Origin: Falsiroseomonas sp051859025
Lineage (GTDB): Bacteria > Pseudomonadota > Alphaproteobacteria > Acetobacterales > Acetobacteraceae
DNA length: 64,000 nucleotides
Direction: 5' to 3'
NCBI RefSeq assembly: GCF_051859025.1
Contig: NZ_JBHYGL010000023.1
Span: 372,001-436,000, forward strand
The translations under genes and the position numbers were made by a program. Shown here piece after piece: positions 14,953-23,903 of the stretch; positions within the stretch are counted from its first letter, which is position 1, and each line of letters begins with the position of its first letter. Below the pieces are notes generated by a model. The model was not told where the DNA came from, ran no database searches, and worked only from the letters and a program-made list of their open reading frames with translations.

Positions 14953-16932
14953 TTGAGATCCTGCCGGGCCCGGTCATGCCGGGTCTGGACATGCCGGCTG
15001 CCACCGCCGCGGCAGGCCGCCTTCGTCTGGGAGAGCGCCTCCATTCTGGTCAAGCGTATCGCCGGGGTCCGGTTGGATGTCATCCGGCACCGCCGGAATG
15101 CCGCGACCAGGCTCGTGGAACTGGAACCGCGGAAGCCAGAGCGCGAATTCCCGCCTGACCTCGATTCCATCGTCCCGACGCCGCTGGAATCAGGCCGATC
15201 TTCCGCCCCGATCAGGATCGAACCGCTGTCGCCGTCGTCCCGCTTCCGCGGGCTGGCGGTGTTCACTGCGCTGGCGCGCTTCATCTGGATGCGCTTCTGG
15301 CTGAGGATGACCGGCCGCATGACGGCGGCCCGCGATGCTGCCCTGGCCCGGGCGTTGTTCGAAGGCCTGGGGGGTATGTGGATCAAGGCCGGGCAGTTGC
15401 TGTCCCTGCGCACGGACCTGCTGACGGATGAGATGTGCCAGGCGCTCTCCAGCCTGCAGCACCAGGTGGCGGGTTTCCCGCCGGAGGTGGCCCTGGGGGT
15501 GGTGGAGGAGGATCTGGGCGTCCCCATCGCCCGCGTCTTCTCCTGGTTCGACCCCATGCCCTTCGCGGCGGCCTCGATCTGCCAGGCGCATCGGGCAACG
15601 CTGCTGACCAACAATCGCGCCGTCGTCGTGAAGATCATGCGGCCGGACGTGTCCCGCAGCTTCGCGCGCGACCTCGGCCTGCTGCGGGGGCTGGTCGCGG
15701 TCTTCAGCGTGCTGGGGATCGGCAGCCGCTTCCACCTGGTGGATGGGCTGCGTGAACTGCGCGCGGTGCTGAGCGAGGAGACCGATTATCGCTTCGAGGC
15801 GGTGAACCTCAAGCGGATGCGGCGCAATCTGCGTCGCCACAAGGTTTCCGTCCCCCGCGTCCTGTCCCGCTATTGCGGGCCGCGGATCCTGGTGATGGAC
15901 GAGATACCCGGCGTCCTGATGTCGCAATACATCCAGATGCGTACGGAGAATGTCGCTGCCGTCCGGCGATGGGAGCATGAGAACAACGTCGATCCCCTGA
16001 AGCTGGGCAAGGGATTGATGGTGACGGTGCTGCGGCAGATCCTGGAGGACAATGAATTCCACGCGGATCTCCACCCCGGCAACATCATGGTCATGGCCGA
16101 TAACCGCATCGCGCTGCTCGACCTCGGCAGTGTCGGGCGGCTGGATCGGCGGACCTGGCAGCTGTATCGCTACACGATGGTGGCGCTGGCGACCCGGGAC
16201 TTCGAACGCGCGGCCGACTACACCCTGTTGCAGCAACCCGGGCTTGGCGTGGTGGATCACACGCGGCTGCGCAGCGACCTGGCGGACGCGCTGCGCCGAT
16301 GGGAATTGCGGAGCGAGTTTCCGAACACGTCCTATGCCGACAAGTCGGTCGGATCGATGGGCGATGAGATCACGCGCGTCATGGCGCGGCACAACGTGCC
16401 GGTGGGCTGGGGGCTGATGCGGGTGGGGCGGGCGCTGTCCACCCTCGATGCCTCGCTACAGGTCCTGGTGCCGGATGGCAATTTCATCGAGTTCACGCGC
16501 GCCTATTTCAAGGATCGGCAGCGCCGGCAGCGCACGCTGAAGGGGGCCATGCGGCCACTGCGATCCGCCTTGCAGGATGTGATGGGGCTGGCATCGGACG
16601 CGAATGTGGTGCTCGGCTCCGCCGTGCGTTTCCAGGGCCTGCGTCTGCAGGGCATGGCGGACCGCGTGCAGCAGTTCCGCCTGGCGGTGCTGCGGGTCTT
16701 CAACCGCGGGATCTGGAGCCTGATCCTCGGCACGCTCGGCGTGATGCTGCTCAATCGATACATCGACTACCTGCCGCCGACCTGGCAGCCATCGGCGCAG
16801 CGCCTGCTGCAATTCGTGCTGGAGCCGCTGCCGGACCTCGACGGGATCTACTGGCTGATCTTCCTGGCTGTCGCCCTGTTCATTTCCAATGTATTGCGAA
16901 CGGCGCGGAAATCACTTTCGGCAACGCAATGA
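14953..16932 (+). CDS. ABC1/UbiB (AarF, COQ8-like) atypical kinase
   Basis: This protein has up to 659 residues. The start is uncertain: the frame opens at TTG 14953 and the first ATG lies well inside, so TTG or GTG starts are possible. Hallmarks of the family are the KxGQ motif (WIKAGQLLSLR, about 140), an Ala-rich segment before CQAHRA in place of a P-loop, HADLHPGNI (about 369) and DLGS (about 390). Two hydrophobic segments near the C-terminus (about 585-605 and 632-650) should anchor it in the inner membrane, as in UbiB. UbiB/COQ8 proteins support ubiquinone synthesis through ATPase activity. This longer, divergent copy next to small accessory genes may be a paralogue with another lipid role. 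Confidence 0.88.
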   Translation: MRSCRARSCRVWTCRLPPPRQAAFVWESASILVKRIAGVRLDVIRHRRNAATRLVELEPRKPEREFPPDLDSIVPTPLESGRSSAPIRIEPLSPSSRFRGLAVFTALARFIWMRFWLRMTGRMTAARDAALARALFEGLGGMWIKAGQLLSLRTDLLTDEMCQALSSLQHQVAGFPPEVALGVVEEDLGVPIARVFSWFDPMPFAAASICQAHRATLLTNNRAVVVKIMRPDVSRSFARDLGLLRGLVAVFSVLGIGSRFHLVDGLRELRAVLSEETDYRFEAVNLKRMRRNLRRHKVSVPRVLSRYCGPRILVMDEIPGVLMSQYIQMRTENVAAVRRWEHENNVDPLKLGKGLMVTVLRQILEDNEFHADLHPGNIMVMADNRIALLDLGSVGRLDRRTWQLYRYTMVALATRDFERAADYTLLQQPGLGVVDHTRLRSDLADALRRWELRSEFPNTSYADKSVGSMGDEITRVMARHNVPVGWGLMRVGRALSTLDASLQVLVPDGNFIEFTRAYFKDRQRRQRTLKGAMRPLRSALQDVMGLASDANVVLGSAVRFQGLRLQGMADRVQQFRLAVLRVFNRGIWSLILGTLGVMLLNRYIDYLPPTWQPSAQRLLQFVLEPLPDLDGIYWLIFLAVALFISNVLRTARKSLSATQ

Positions 16933-17050
16933 CCGATGCGGGCGTGACGCTGGCGGGGGTGATGCTGGCAGGGGTGCAACGCCCTACACTCCTCTGTTAT
17001 TTGTGATCGACAAGGCGCGAGCCTGACTGCCGCGCAGGGGATTGGTCGCC

Positions 17051-18142
17051 ATGGCATCGCGATTGCTCATCGCAAGCCTATCCGCTGTCGCCGGGCTTGT
17101 CGGCGGCGCCGCCATCGCGCGCTATGCCTTGCCCGCCATCGGCGGCGCTCCCGCGGCGCAGGCACCCGTCGCCGCGGCGGAACCCGCCCCGGCCACGGTC
17201 GAAGTCGCCCGTGCGACGCAGGGAAGGGTGGACCAGGCCCTCAATTCGCTCGGCACGCTGCAGGCGCGTGAAAGCGTGCCGCTAGCGTCGCTCAACCCCG
17301 GTGTCGTCACGGCCATCCATTTCCAGGAAGGCACGCGGGTCGAAGCCAATGCTCTGCTGGTCGAACTCGACCAACGCATCGCCCGCGCGAACCTTGCCTC
17401 CGCCGAGACGGAACTGCGGGCCGCCCAGGTCCGGTTCGAGCGAAGCCAGCAGCTTTCGGGGTCCGGCTTCCGGTCCCGGCAGCAACTGGACGATGACCGC
17501 GCGGCGATCGACCGTGCGGCCGCCGAGGTGGCGGTGCGCCAGACGCAGCTGGCGCAGCTCAGTGTCCGCGCGCCCTTCGCGGGGGTGCTGGGGCAGCGCG
17601 ACTTCGGCGTGGGCGAGTATATCGAGGCCGGCAAGCGCCTGGTGACCCTCGAGGACCGGTCGGTCCTGCGGGTGAGCTTCCGGGTGCCCGAACGGTTCCT
17701 GCCGAAGCTGGCGATCGGCCAATCGGTGGAGTTGACGCTGGATGCGGTGCCGGGCCGCCGCTTCACCGGACGGGTCACGCTGCTCGATCCGCGGCCGGGT
17801 GGCAACGACCGGGACATCCAGGTCCGGGCAGAGATACCGAATGACGCACCGATGCTGCCATCGGGCCTGTTCGCCCGCATCCGCCTGGTCATCGAAAGCA
17901 GGCCGGATGCGATCGTGGTGCCGCCCTCCGCCGTCTCCTACATGCTGACCGGCGCCTATGTGTTCAAGGTGGTCGAAGGGCGGGCCCGCCGCGTGCCCGT
18001 GCGCGTCGGGCTGCAGTTTCCCGACCGCGTGGAGATCCTGGAGGGCGTTGCCGCCGGGGACCAGGTCGTGACCGCGGGGCAGTTCAACCTCGATGACGGA
18101 AGGCGGGTGACCACGGTGTCCCAGACTCCGGGGCAGCGCTGA
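17051..18142 (+). CDS. RND efflux periplasmic adaptor (membrane fusion protein)
   Basis: This 363-residue protein has an N-terminal membrane anchor/signal segment (residues 4-26), then an Ala/Pro linker, a biotinyl-lipoyl-like half (SLGTLQARESVPL), a coiled-coil hairpin (LASAETELRAAQVRFE...), the second lipoyl half (VRAPFAGVLGQRDFGVGEYI) and beta-barrel and membrane-proximal domains. ATG 17051 is preferred over TTG 17042; an AGGGGA lies upstream. Its stop overlaps the start of the pump gene (TGATG), so adaptor and pump are coupled. It should link the inner-membrane pump to an outer-membrane channel, which is not encoded here. Confidence 0.93.
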   Translation: MASRLLIASLSAVAGLVGGAAIARYALPAIGGAPAAQAPVAAAEPAPATVEVARATQGRVDQALNSLGTLQARESVPLASLNPGVVTAIHFQEGTRVEANALLVELDQRIARANLASAETELRAAQVRFERSQQLSGSGFRSRQQLDDDRAAIDRAAAEVAVRQTQLAQLSVRAPFAGVLGQRDFGVGEYIEAGKRLVTLEDRSVLRVSFRVPERFLPKLAIGQSVELTLDAVPGRRFTGRVTLLDPRPGGNDRDIQVRAEIPNDAPMLPSGLFARIRLVIESRPDAIVVPPSAVSYMLTGAYVFKVVEGRARRVPVRVGLQFPDRVEILEGVAAGDQVVTAGQFNLDDGRRVTTVSQTPGQR

Positions 18143-21100
18143 TGTCGATTTCCGACCTTTTCATCCGGCGGCCGGTCTTCGCGATCGTCATCAACCTCAT
18201 TGTCGCGCTGGTCGGCCTGCTCGGCCTGTCGCGGCTCGCCATCCGTGAGCTGCCGCAATTCGACCTGCCCTTCGTCTCCATCACCACGATCTACAGCGGC
18301 GCCGCGCCCGATCTGGTGGAGCGGACCGTGACGGCGCCGATCGAGCAGGCGGTGTCCGCCGTCGGCGGGATCGACACCATCGTGTCCAGCAGCAGCGAGG
18401 GCAGCAGCCAGATCCAGATCGCCTTCCGCGCCGGGACCAATCCGCTGAATGCGGTGACGCAGGTGCGGGACAAGGTCGGGCAGCTCACGAATGTGCTGCC
18501 GGCCGATGCCCTGGCGCCGACGGTCGCGCAGCTCAGCCTCGATGCCGTGCCGGTCATCTACCTGTCGCTGACCGATCCCTCCCGCAGTTCGATGGAGATC
18601 ACGGAGATCGTCTCCCGCGTCGTCAGGCCGGCGCTGGCCTCCGTCGATGGCGTCGCGGCGTCGCAGACGCTCGGGGAACGTCGATACGCCATCAGGGTCT
18701 GGCTCAATCCCTGGGCCCTGGCGGCGCACAACGTCACGGCGCCGGAGGTGCATGACGCAATCATCTCCCAGAACCTGTCCGTGCCGTCCGGGACGCTGGA
18801 GCGCGATGGCCGCAAGGCGCTGGTTTACACCGACACCGCGCTGCTGCGGCCGGAGCAGTTCGCGGAGGTCGTGGTCAGGCGTGGCCTGGGCGACGATGGA
18901 ATGGTCAAGCTGGGCGACGTGGCGCGCGTGGAAGTGGGGCCGGAGAGCATCACCAACGCCATCCGCCTGAACGGCCGGGACGGCGTCGCTGTCGGCGTGC
19001 TCGCGCAATCCGCCGCCAACCCGCTGGAGGTCGCGCGCGCGGTGCGTGCGCTGGTGCCGGGCCTCCGCGGCCTGCTGCCGGCGGGCATGACATTGGATGT
19101 GGTGTTCGACCGGTCGGAGGCGATCGAGATCGCGGTGAAGGAAGTCGCGGAGACGATCATCGTGGCCGTCGGCCTCGTGACGGTCGTGATCCTGTTGTTC
19201 CTCGGCTCCTTCCGGTCCTCGATCATCACGCTTGTCACCATCCCGCTGTCGCTGCTCGGGATGCTCGGCTTCATGTATGCGGTGGGCTACAGCATCAACA
19301 CCTTCACCCTGCTGGCCATGGTGCTGGCGATCGGCCTGGTGGTGGATGATGCCATCGTCGATGTGGAGAATGTGCAGCGGCATATCGACATGGGCACCGA
19401 TCCCGTGGCCGCGGCCTTCATCGGAAGCCGCGAGATCGGCTTCGCCATCGTGGCGACGACGCTGACCCTGGCCGCGGTCTACCTGCCGATCGGGTTGATG
19501 CCCGGGCTGCTGGGAAGCCTGTTCTCCGAATTCGCCTTCACGCTGGCCGCCGGCGTCGTGATTTCCGGCTTCGTGTCCCGCACGCTGTCGCCGGCCATGT
19601 GCTCACGCATGCTGCGCGCGAAGCGCCCAGGCGGCGTCGCGATTCGGATCGACCACGCCTTCGCCAGCCTGGCGAGGGGGTATGCGCGCCTTCTGCGCGG
19701 CACGCTGCGGTTCCGGTGGCTCGTGCTGCTGGGCAGCGTGGGGGTCTTCGCCGGCGGCATCGCCTTGATGATGCGGCTGCCGGGGGAGTTCGCGCCGGCC
19801 GATGACCCGGGCTATGTGATCGTGGAGTTCACCGCCCCGTCCGACGCCACCACCTACTACATGGACGAACTGGCGGCGCGGGTCGATTCCGCCTTCGCCA
19901 CGGTGCCGGAGCGCCGCGGCACGATGATCATGAACGGCATGTCGTCGCCGACCTCGGGTCTCGGCCTGCTGCTGCTCAAGCCCTGGTCGGAGCGGGAGGC
20001 GACATCGGTGGAGATCGGTGCGCGCATCATGCCCGCGCTCAACCGCATCGCGGGCGCGCGCTTCACGCTGCTCGATCCCAATCCGCTCGCGGGCGGCAAC
20101 GTCGCGCCGGTGCAGTTCGTGGTCCGCACCACCGGGAACTACGAGGACCTGTCGCAGGTCATGACGCGGCTGCGTGACTTCGCGCGCCGGCATCCCGCCT
20201 TCTCCTCGCCGGCGTTGGACCTAGATCTGAACACGCGCCGCATCGATGTCGTCATCGACCGGCCCCTCGCCGCGGTCGTCGGCATCGACATCATGCGGAT
20301 CGGCCAGACGATCAACACCTTCCTGGGTGGCCAGCAGGCCGGCAACTTCGGATGGGAAGGCCAGCAGTACAAGGTGCTGTTGCAGATCGAGGAGCAGGAT
20401 CGCCGGGACTCCGACATCGTCAACAACATCTACCTGCGCAGTGCCGCCGGCGATGTCGTGCCGCTCTCCTATGTCGTGTCGCAGCGGGAGACGGTCGGCG
20501 CTTCGATCCTGCCGCGCTTCCAGCAACTACGCGCCGCCCGTATCACCGCCACGCTGGCGCCTGGCTGGTCGCTGTCTGAGGCCCTGGCGGCGCTGGAGGG
20601 TGAGGCAGCCCGCATCCTGCCGCCGGGCTACCAGGTGGATTATGATGGCCCATCCCGCGCCCTGAAGCAGGCCGATGCCAGTGTGGGCATCGTCTTCCTG
20701 CTGGCGCTGGGCTTCATCTTCCTCACCCTCGCCGCGCAGTTCGAAAGCTTCCGCGATCCTTTCATCGTGCTGTCGGTCGTTCCGCTCGCCATGGTCGGCG
20801 CCGCGATCGGCCTTCTGGCCGTGAACGGGTCACTCAACGCCTACAGCTTCATCGGCCTGGTCACGCTCATCGGGCTTGTCGCGAAGGGCGGCATCCTCAT
20901 CACGGAATTCGCCAATCAGCTGCGCGACGAGGGCCGGGACCTGCAGGAGGCGATCGTGGAGGCCGCGGCGACGCGATTGCGCCCGATCCTGATGACGACG
21001 GTTGCCACCATCCTGGGCGCGGTGCCCCTTCTCCTCACCGTCGGGCCCGGTGCGCGTTCGCGGGAAGACCTCGGCGCCGTCGTCGTCGGGGGCATGGTGT

Positions 21101-21213
21101 TCGGCACGGTGGTTTCGCTCTTCGTCGTGCCGGCCTGCTATGTCGTGATGTCTCGCAAGGTGCGGAAGCCGCTCGTGACCCCGCCACCGGTCGGCGAAGG
21201 GGCGCACGGGTGA
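18142..21213 (+). CDS. RND-family efflux pump (AcrB/MexF-like permease)
   Basis: This 1023-residue inner-membrane proton antiporter opens with the canonical ISDLFIRRPVFA segment. It has two large periplasmic loops and two bundles of membrane helices. The motif GLVVDDAIVDVENV in helix four carries the adjacent Asp pair used for proton relay. The second half holds the matching helix pattern (GLVTLIGLVAKGGILITEFAN). Length and organisation match hydrophobe/amphiphile efflux RND pumps. No TolC-type partner or local regulator is adjacent, so the substrate cannot be told. A role in exporting the nearby polyketide is possible but unsupported. Confidence 0.95.
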   Translation: MSISDLFIRRPVFAIVINLIVALVGLLGLSRLAIRELPQFDLPFVSITTIYSGAAPDLVERTVTAPIEQAVSAVGGIDTIVSSSSEGSSQIQIAFRAGTNPLNAVTQVRDKVGQLTNVLPADALAPTVAQLSLDAVPVIYLSLTDPSRSSMEITEIVSRVVRPALASVDGVAASQTLGERRYAIRVWLNPWALAAHNVTAPEVHDAIISQNLSVPSGTLERDGRKALVYTDTALLRPEQFAEVVVRRGLGDDGMVKLGDVARVEVGPESITNAIRLNGRDGVAVGVLAQSAANPLEVARAVRALVPGLRGLLPAGMTLDVVFDRSEAIEIAVKEVAETIIVAVGLVTVVILLFLGSFRSSIITLVTIPLSLLGMLGFMYAVGYSINTFTLLAMVLAIGLVVDDAIVDVENVQRHIDMGTDPVAAAFIGSREIGFAIVATTLTLAAVYLPIGLMPGLLGSLFSEFAFTLAAGVVISGFVSRTLSPAMCSRMLRAKRPGGVAIRIDHAFASLARGYARLLRGTLRFRWLVLLGSVGVFAGGIALMMRLPGEFAPADDPGYVIVEFTAPSDATTYYMDELAARVDSAFATVPERRGTMIMNGMSSPTSGLGLLLLKPWSEREATSVEIGARIMPALNRIAGARFTLLDPNPLAGGNVAPVQFVVRTTGNYEDLSQVMTRLRDFARRHPAFSSPALDLDLNTRRIDVVIDRPLAAVVGIDIMRIGQTINTFLGGQQAGNFGWEGQQYKVLLQIEEQDRRDSDIVNNIYLRSAAGDVVPLSYVVSQRETVGASILPRFQQLRAARITATLAPGWSLSEALAALEGEAARILPPGYQVDYDGPSRALKQADASVGIVFLLALGFIFLTLAAQFESFRDPFIVLSVVPLAMVGAAIGLLAVNGSLNAYSFIGLVTLIGLVAKGGILITEFANQLRDEGRDLQEAIVEAAATRLRPILMTTVATILGAVPLLLTVGPGARSREDLGAVVVGGMVFGTVVSLFVVPACYVVMSRKVRKPLVTPPPVGEGAHG

Positions 21214-21324
21214 TCGGGTGGGGGTGCATCACTCTTCGCTTCCACTGCGTGCTGGCCTTCGTCTAGTCTGTTGCCAAGCAGGAACGTGACGCCGTGACAC
21301 GGCGCGTCTGAAGCAGGGTGAGGC

Positions 21325-22395
21325 ATGAAGCTGATCCATCCGACGCCGGCGCAGCTCTCGACGATGGTCCAGGCCATGTCGGCCGTTATTTCAGCCGGAG
21401 GGCGGCTTCCGCCCCTGCCGGTGGAACGGGCCAGCATCGCGGCAATCCAGCGCCACCTCCTGGGACAGCCGGTGCCGATCCGCGCCGAGGCAGGCCCCCT
21501 GCCGGACGACCTGGCCGCGACCATCGACAATGCTGACCTTCGGCGCCTGACGGTCCAGCTGCTTGTCATCCTGTCGCTGGTCGGGCGGCGGATTCGCGAC
21601 GACAAGGTCGCGGTGGTGACGGAGGCGGCGCGGCGCCTCGGCATCGAGGAACGCGGCGTCGCCCTGCTCCAGCGCGCGGCGCGGGGACAGTTCAAGCGCA
21701 TCGCGATGTCGCTGATGAAGGGCTTCGTCGATTGGTGGTCGCCATCCGGGAAGGCGGGCATCGGCGATTGGATGCGCTTCATCTGGTGGATGCTGCCGCA
21801 GTTGCACGGCAAGGGAACCGCGCGCCGGCATGCGGAACTGGCCGCGCGCTATGCCGCCCTGGGCCGGCTGCCGGAAGGCACCTTCGGTCGTGCCCTGCAT
21901 GCGTTCTACGCCGATAACGACATCGGCCTGCCGGGCGAGCCCAAGAGCGTCCCCTGGGTGATGCACGAAGTCTATCACGTGCTGAGCGAATACGGCGTCA
22001 AGCTCGAGGCGGAGATGCTGCTGACGGCCTTCGTCGGCGGGTCGCTCGGCGAGAACTGCATGGACCAGATCCTGTTCGGGCTGCTGTCCTACCAGACCGG
22101 CAGCCCGCTCATCGGTGGCGTGGTGGCGGAGGGGCTGCTGGATCCGGAAAGCTATTTCGCGGCGATGGCGCGCGGTGCCGCGATGACGGTCAGCGTCGTG
22201 CGGGGCTGGGACCTCTGGACGGTGGCGGAGACGGACCTGGAGCAGCTTCGCGCCCAGTACGGCATCCCGCCGCTGGGAGAGAAGGAGCGCACCCTGGTCG
22301 GCGGCTATAACGGCCTGCTGACGGGGCCGGGGCATTCGACACCCGCGGATTGGCCCGGCATCGGCCAGGGCCTTCCCGCTCCAGCCATGGCCTGA
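21325..22395 (+). CDS. TerB-like/COQ4-like protein, paralogue 1
   Basis: This 356-residue cytosolic protein starts at ATG 21325 after GGTGAGG. Residues about 1-150 are helical and resemble TerB domains (SLVGRRIRDDKVAVVTEAARRLG), but the DG acidic turn seen in paralogue 2 is missing. Residues about 200-330 resemble COQ4: GEPKSVPWVMHEVYHVLSEY followed by EAEM, matching the H[DE]xxH...GE metal site of COQ4 with Ala replacing Gly before the Glu. COQ4 acts on the head group during ubiquinone synthesis. A shared metal-dependent activity here is inference. It has a longer C-terminal tail than its two paralogues. Confidence 0.8.
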   Translation: MKLIHPTPAQLSTMVQAMSAVISAGGRLPPLPVERASIAAIQRHLLGQPVPIRAEAGPLPDDLAATIDNADLRRLTVQLLVILSLVGRRIRDDKVAVVTEAARRLGIEERGVALLQRAARGQFKRIAMSLMKGFVDWWSPSGKAGIGDWMRFIWWMLPQLHGKGTARRHAELAARYAALGRLPEGTFGRALHAFYADNDIGLPGEPKSVPWVMHEVYHVLSEYGVKLEAEMLLTAFVGGSLGENCMDQILFGLLSYQTGSPLIGGVVAEGLLDPESYFAAMARGAAMTVSVVRGWDLWTVAETDLEQLRAQYGIPPLGEKERTLVGGYNGLLTGPGHSTPADWPGIGQGLPAPAMA

Positions 22396-22446
22396 GGTCG
22401 ATGATGCGGAGAGCGCGCCGGGACGCCCGCGGTGGAGAGGCCTGCC

Positions 22447-22842
22447 ATGGTGGATGAAGCCGCGGCCGCGGCGATCGCCCGGATCTGGACCGATGCCGGG
22501 TTTCGCAAGCGGCTGGTCGAGGCACCAGGCGCCGCCTTGCCCGACATCGGCATCGCCATCCCCGGGGACGCGACCGCGCGCGTGGTGGGCAGCAAGGGTG
22601 CGCCTGGCGACCAGGATGATCCGTCATTGATCCAGGTGGTGCTGGAGCGGGACGGCGGCTACGCCTACTTCTTCATCCCATCGCCGCGCTCGCCCTGCGC
22701 GCAGCAGGCGGCCTATGGGATGATCCTCGCGCGTGCCGTGGATGATCCGGCCCTCGGGCGGCGCGTGCTGCAGGATGCGGAACGCGCGCTGAGCGGGCTT
22801 GCGGCGCAATGCCGCGCCCAGGCGGAGGGCCCCGCAGCATGA
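22447..22842 (+). CDS. Small protein with NHLP (nitrile-hydratase leader)-like N-terminus
   Basis: This 131-residue protein starts at ATG 22447, six bases after GGAGAGG. Residues about 8-45 follow the nitrile hydratase alpha/NHLP leader pattern: an aromatic helix start (ARIWTDAGFRKRLVEAPGAAL), then DIGIAIPGDATARVV, and a later hydrophobic strand (LIQVVLE). NHLP domains precede some RiPP precursors and also occur in nitrile hydratase alpha subunits. The metal-binding Cys cluster of nitrile hydratase is absent (only Cys in SPRSPCAQQ and near the C-terminus). Residues 75-131 form a probable helical tail. The stop overlaps the start of COQ4-like paralogue 2 (ATGA), which suggests the two products work together. 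Confidence 0.75.
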   Translation: MVDEAAAAAIARIWTDAGFRKRLVEAPGAALPDIGIAIPGDATARVVGSKGAPGDQDDPSLIQVVLERDGGYAYFFIPSPRSPCAQQAAYGMILARAVDDPALGRRVLQDAERALSGLAAQCRAQAEGPAA

Positions 22843-23852
22843 AGCTGATCGTGCCGGGCCCGGAGGAACTCACCTGCATCGTGACCGCGGCCTATTCTGT
22901 GGCCTCGGCTGGGGGAATCCTCGCCCCGGAAGCAATCGAGGTCGAGGCCATCAATGCCTTTCAGCGGCACATGCTGGGGCAGGAGACGCCAACGCAGGTC
23001 GTGCCCGGGCCTCTGCCGATCGGGTTGGAGAGCATCATCGCCGATCCTGCCTCCAGGCGGCAGCTGGTTCGCCAGCTGGCGATCCTGTCGCTGGTCGATG
23101 GCACCCTGCGGCCGGAGAAGGTGGCGGTGGTGGCCGACGCCGCGCGGCGGCTCGGCGTTTCCGAATTCGGGTTGACGGTGCTGTCGCAACTCTCGAAGCG
23201 GCAGGGGCGCGGCCACGTCTTCGGTTTCATGCGCCGCATCGTGGCGCATTACTGGTCTTTCGATGGCCGGGCCACGGCGCGCGACTGGCTCGGCATGGCC
23301 TGGACGGCCGCGCCATGGCTGCCGGGCCTCGGCCGCTACCTCGGCCGCGATGCGCTGCTGCTGCGCTACCGGGCGCTCGGCGCCCTGCCGGCCGGGAGCT
23401 TCGGCCGCATGGTGCATGGGTATTACACGGCACACGGCTTCCCCATGCCCGGCGAGCCGAAGAGCCTGCCGGAGGGGTGGGCGCGCCATGAGATCTACCA
23501 TGTGCTCAGCGGCTACGCGACGAACCTGCAGGGCGAATTGCTGCTGGCCGGCTTCATCGCCGGCAACACCGAGGAACTGTGCCTCGACATCGTCCTTCCG
23601 GCGCTGATCCAGCTTCATGTCGGCCTGAAATTCGTGCCGGGGCCCGTGTCCCAGGGGAAGCTCCAGCCTGATCCCTTCTTCCGTGCCATGGCGCGTGGCG
23701 CGGCCATGCAGGTCGATCTTCTGGCGGGATGGCGGCTGTGGGATGTCGCCGAATTGCCGCTGGACGATGTGCGGCGCCGCTACGGCATACCGGCGCTGAC
23801 GGCGGCGGAGCGGGAGGAGTTGGCACCCCACAAGGCACTTCTGCCGGCCTGA
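22839..23852 (+). CDS. TerB-like/COQ4-like protein, paralogue 2
   Basis: This 337-residue protein has its ATG within the stop of the NHLP-like gene. The N-terminal half keeps the TerB-like acidic turn (LVDGTLRPEKVAVVADAARRL). The C-terminal half has GEPKSLPEGWARHEIYHVLSGY with GELLL 11 residues on. This is the closest of the three to the COQ4 consensus (HxxxHVLxGY...GE). The long shared block FPMPGEPKS-PEGW-HE-YH with paralogue 3 shows that the copies arose by tandem duplication. Function is not established. A metal site is likely from the His/His/Glu arrangement. Confidence 0.8.
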   Translation: MKLIVPGPEELTCIVTAAYSVASAGGILAPEAIEVEAINAFQRHMLGQETPTQVVPGPLPIGLESIIADPASRRQLVRQLAILSLVDGTLRPEKVAVVADAARRLGVSEFGLTVLSQLSKRQGRGHVFGFMRRIVAHYWSFDGRATARDWLGMAWTAAPWLPGLGRYLGRDALLLRYRALGALPAGSFGRMVHGYYTAHGFPMPGEPKSLPEGWARHEIYHVLSGYATNLQGELLLAGFIAGNTEELCLDIVLPALIQLHVGLKFVPGPVSQGKLQPDPFFRAMARGAAMQVDLLAGWRLWDVAELPLDDVRRRYGIPALTAAEREELAPHKALLPA

Positions 23853-23903
23853 CGATCGGCGACGACGCGGGGCGGCAAGCGCGGAGCGGTTCGGAGACCC
23901 ATC

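Noticed and set aside
22447..22842. Functional nitrile hydratase alpha subunit
   Set aside because: The similarity is limited to the leader-like N-terminus; the metal-binding Cys motif and a beta-subunit gene are missing.
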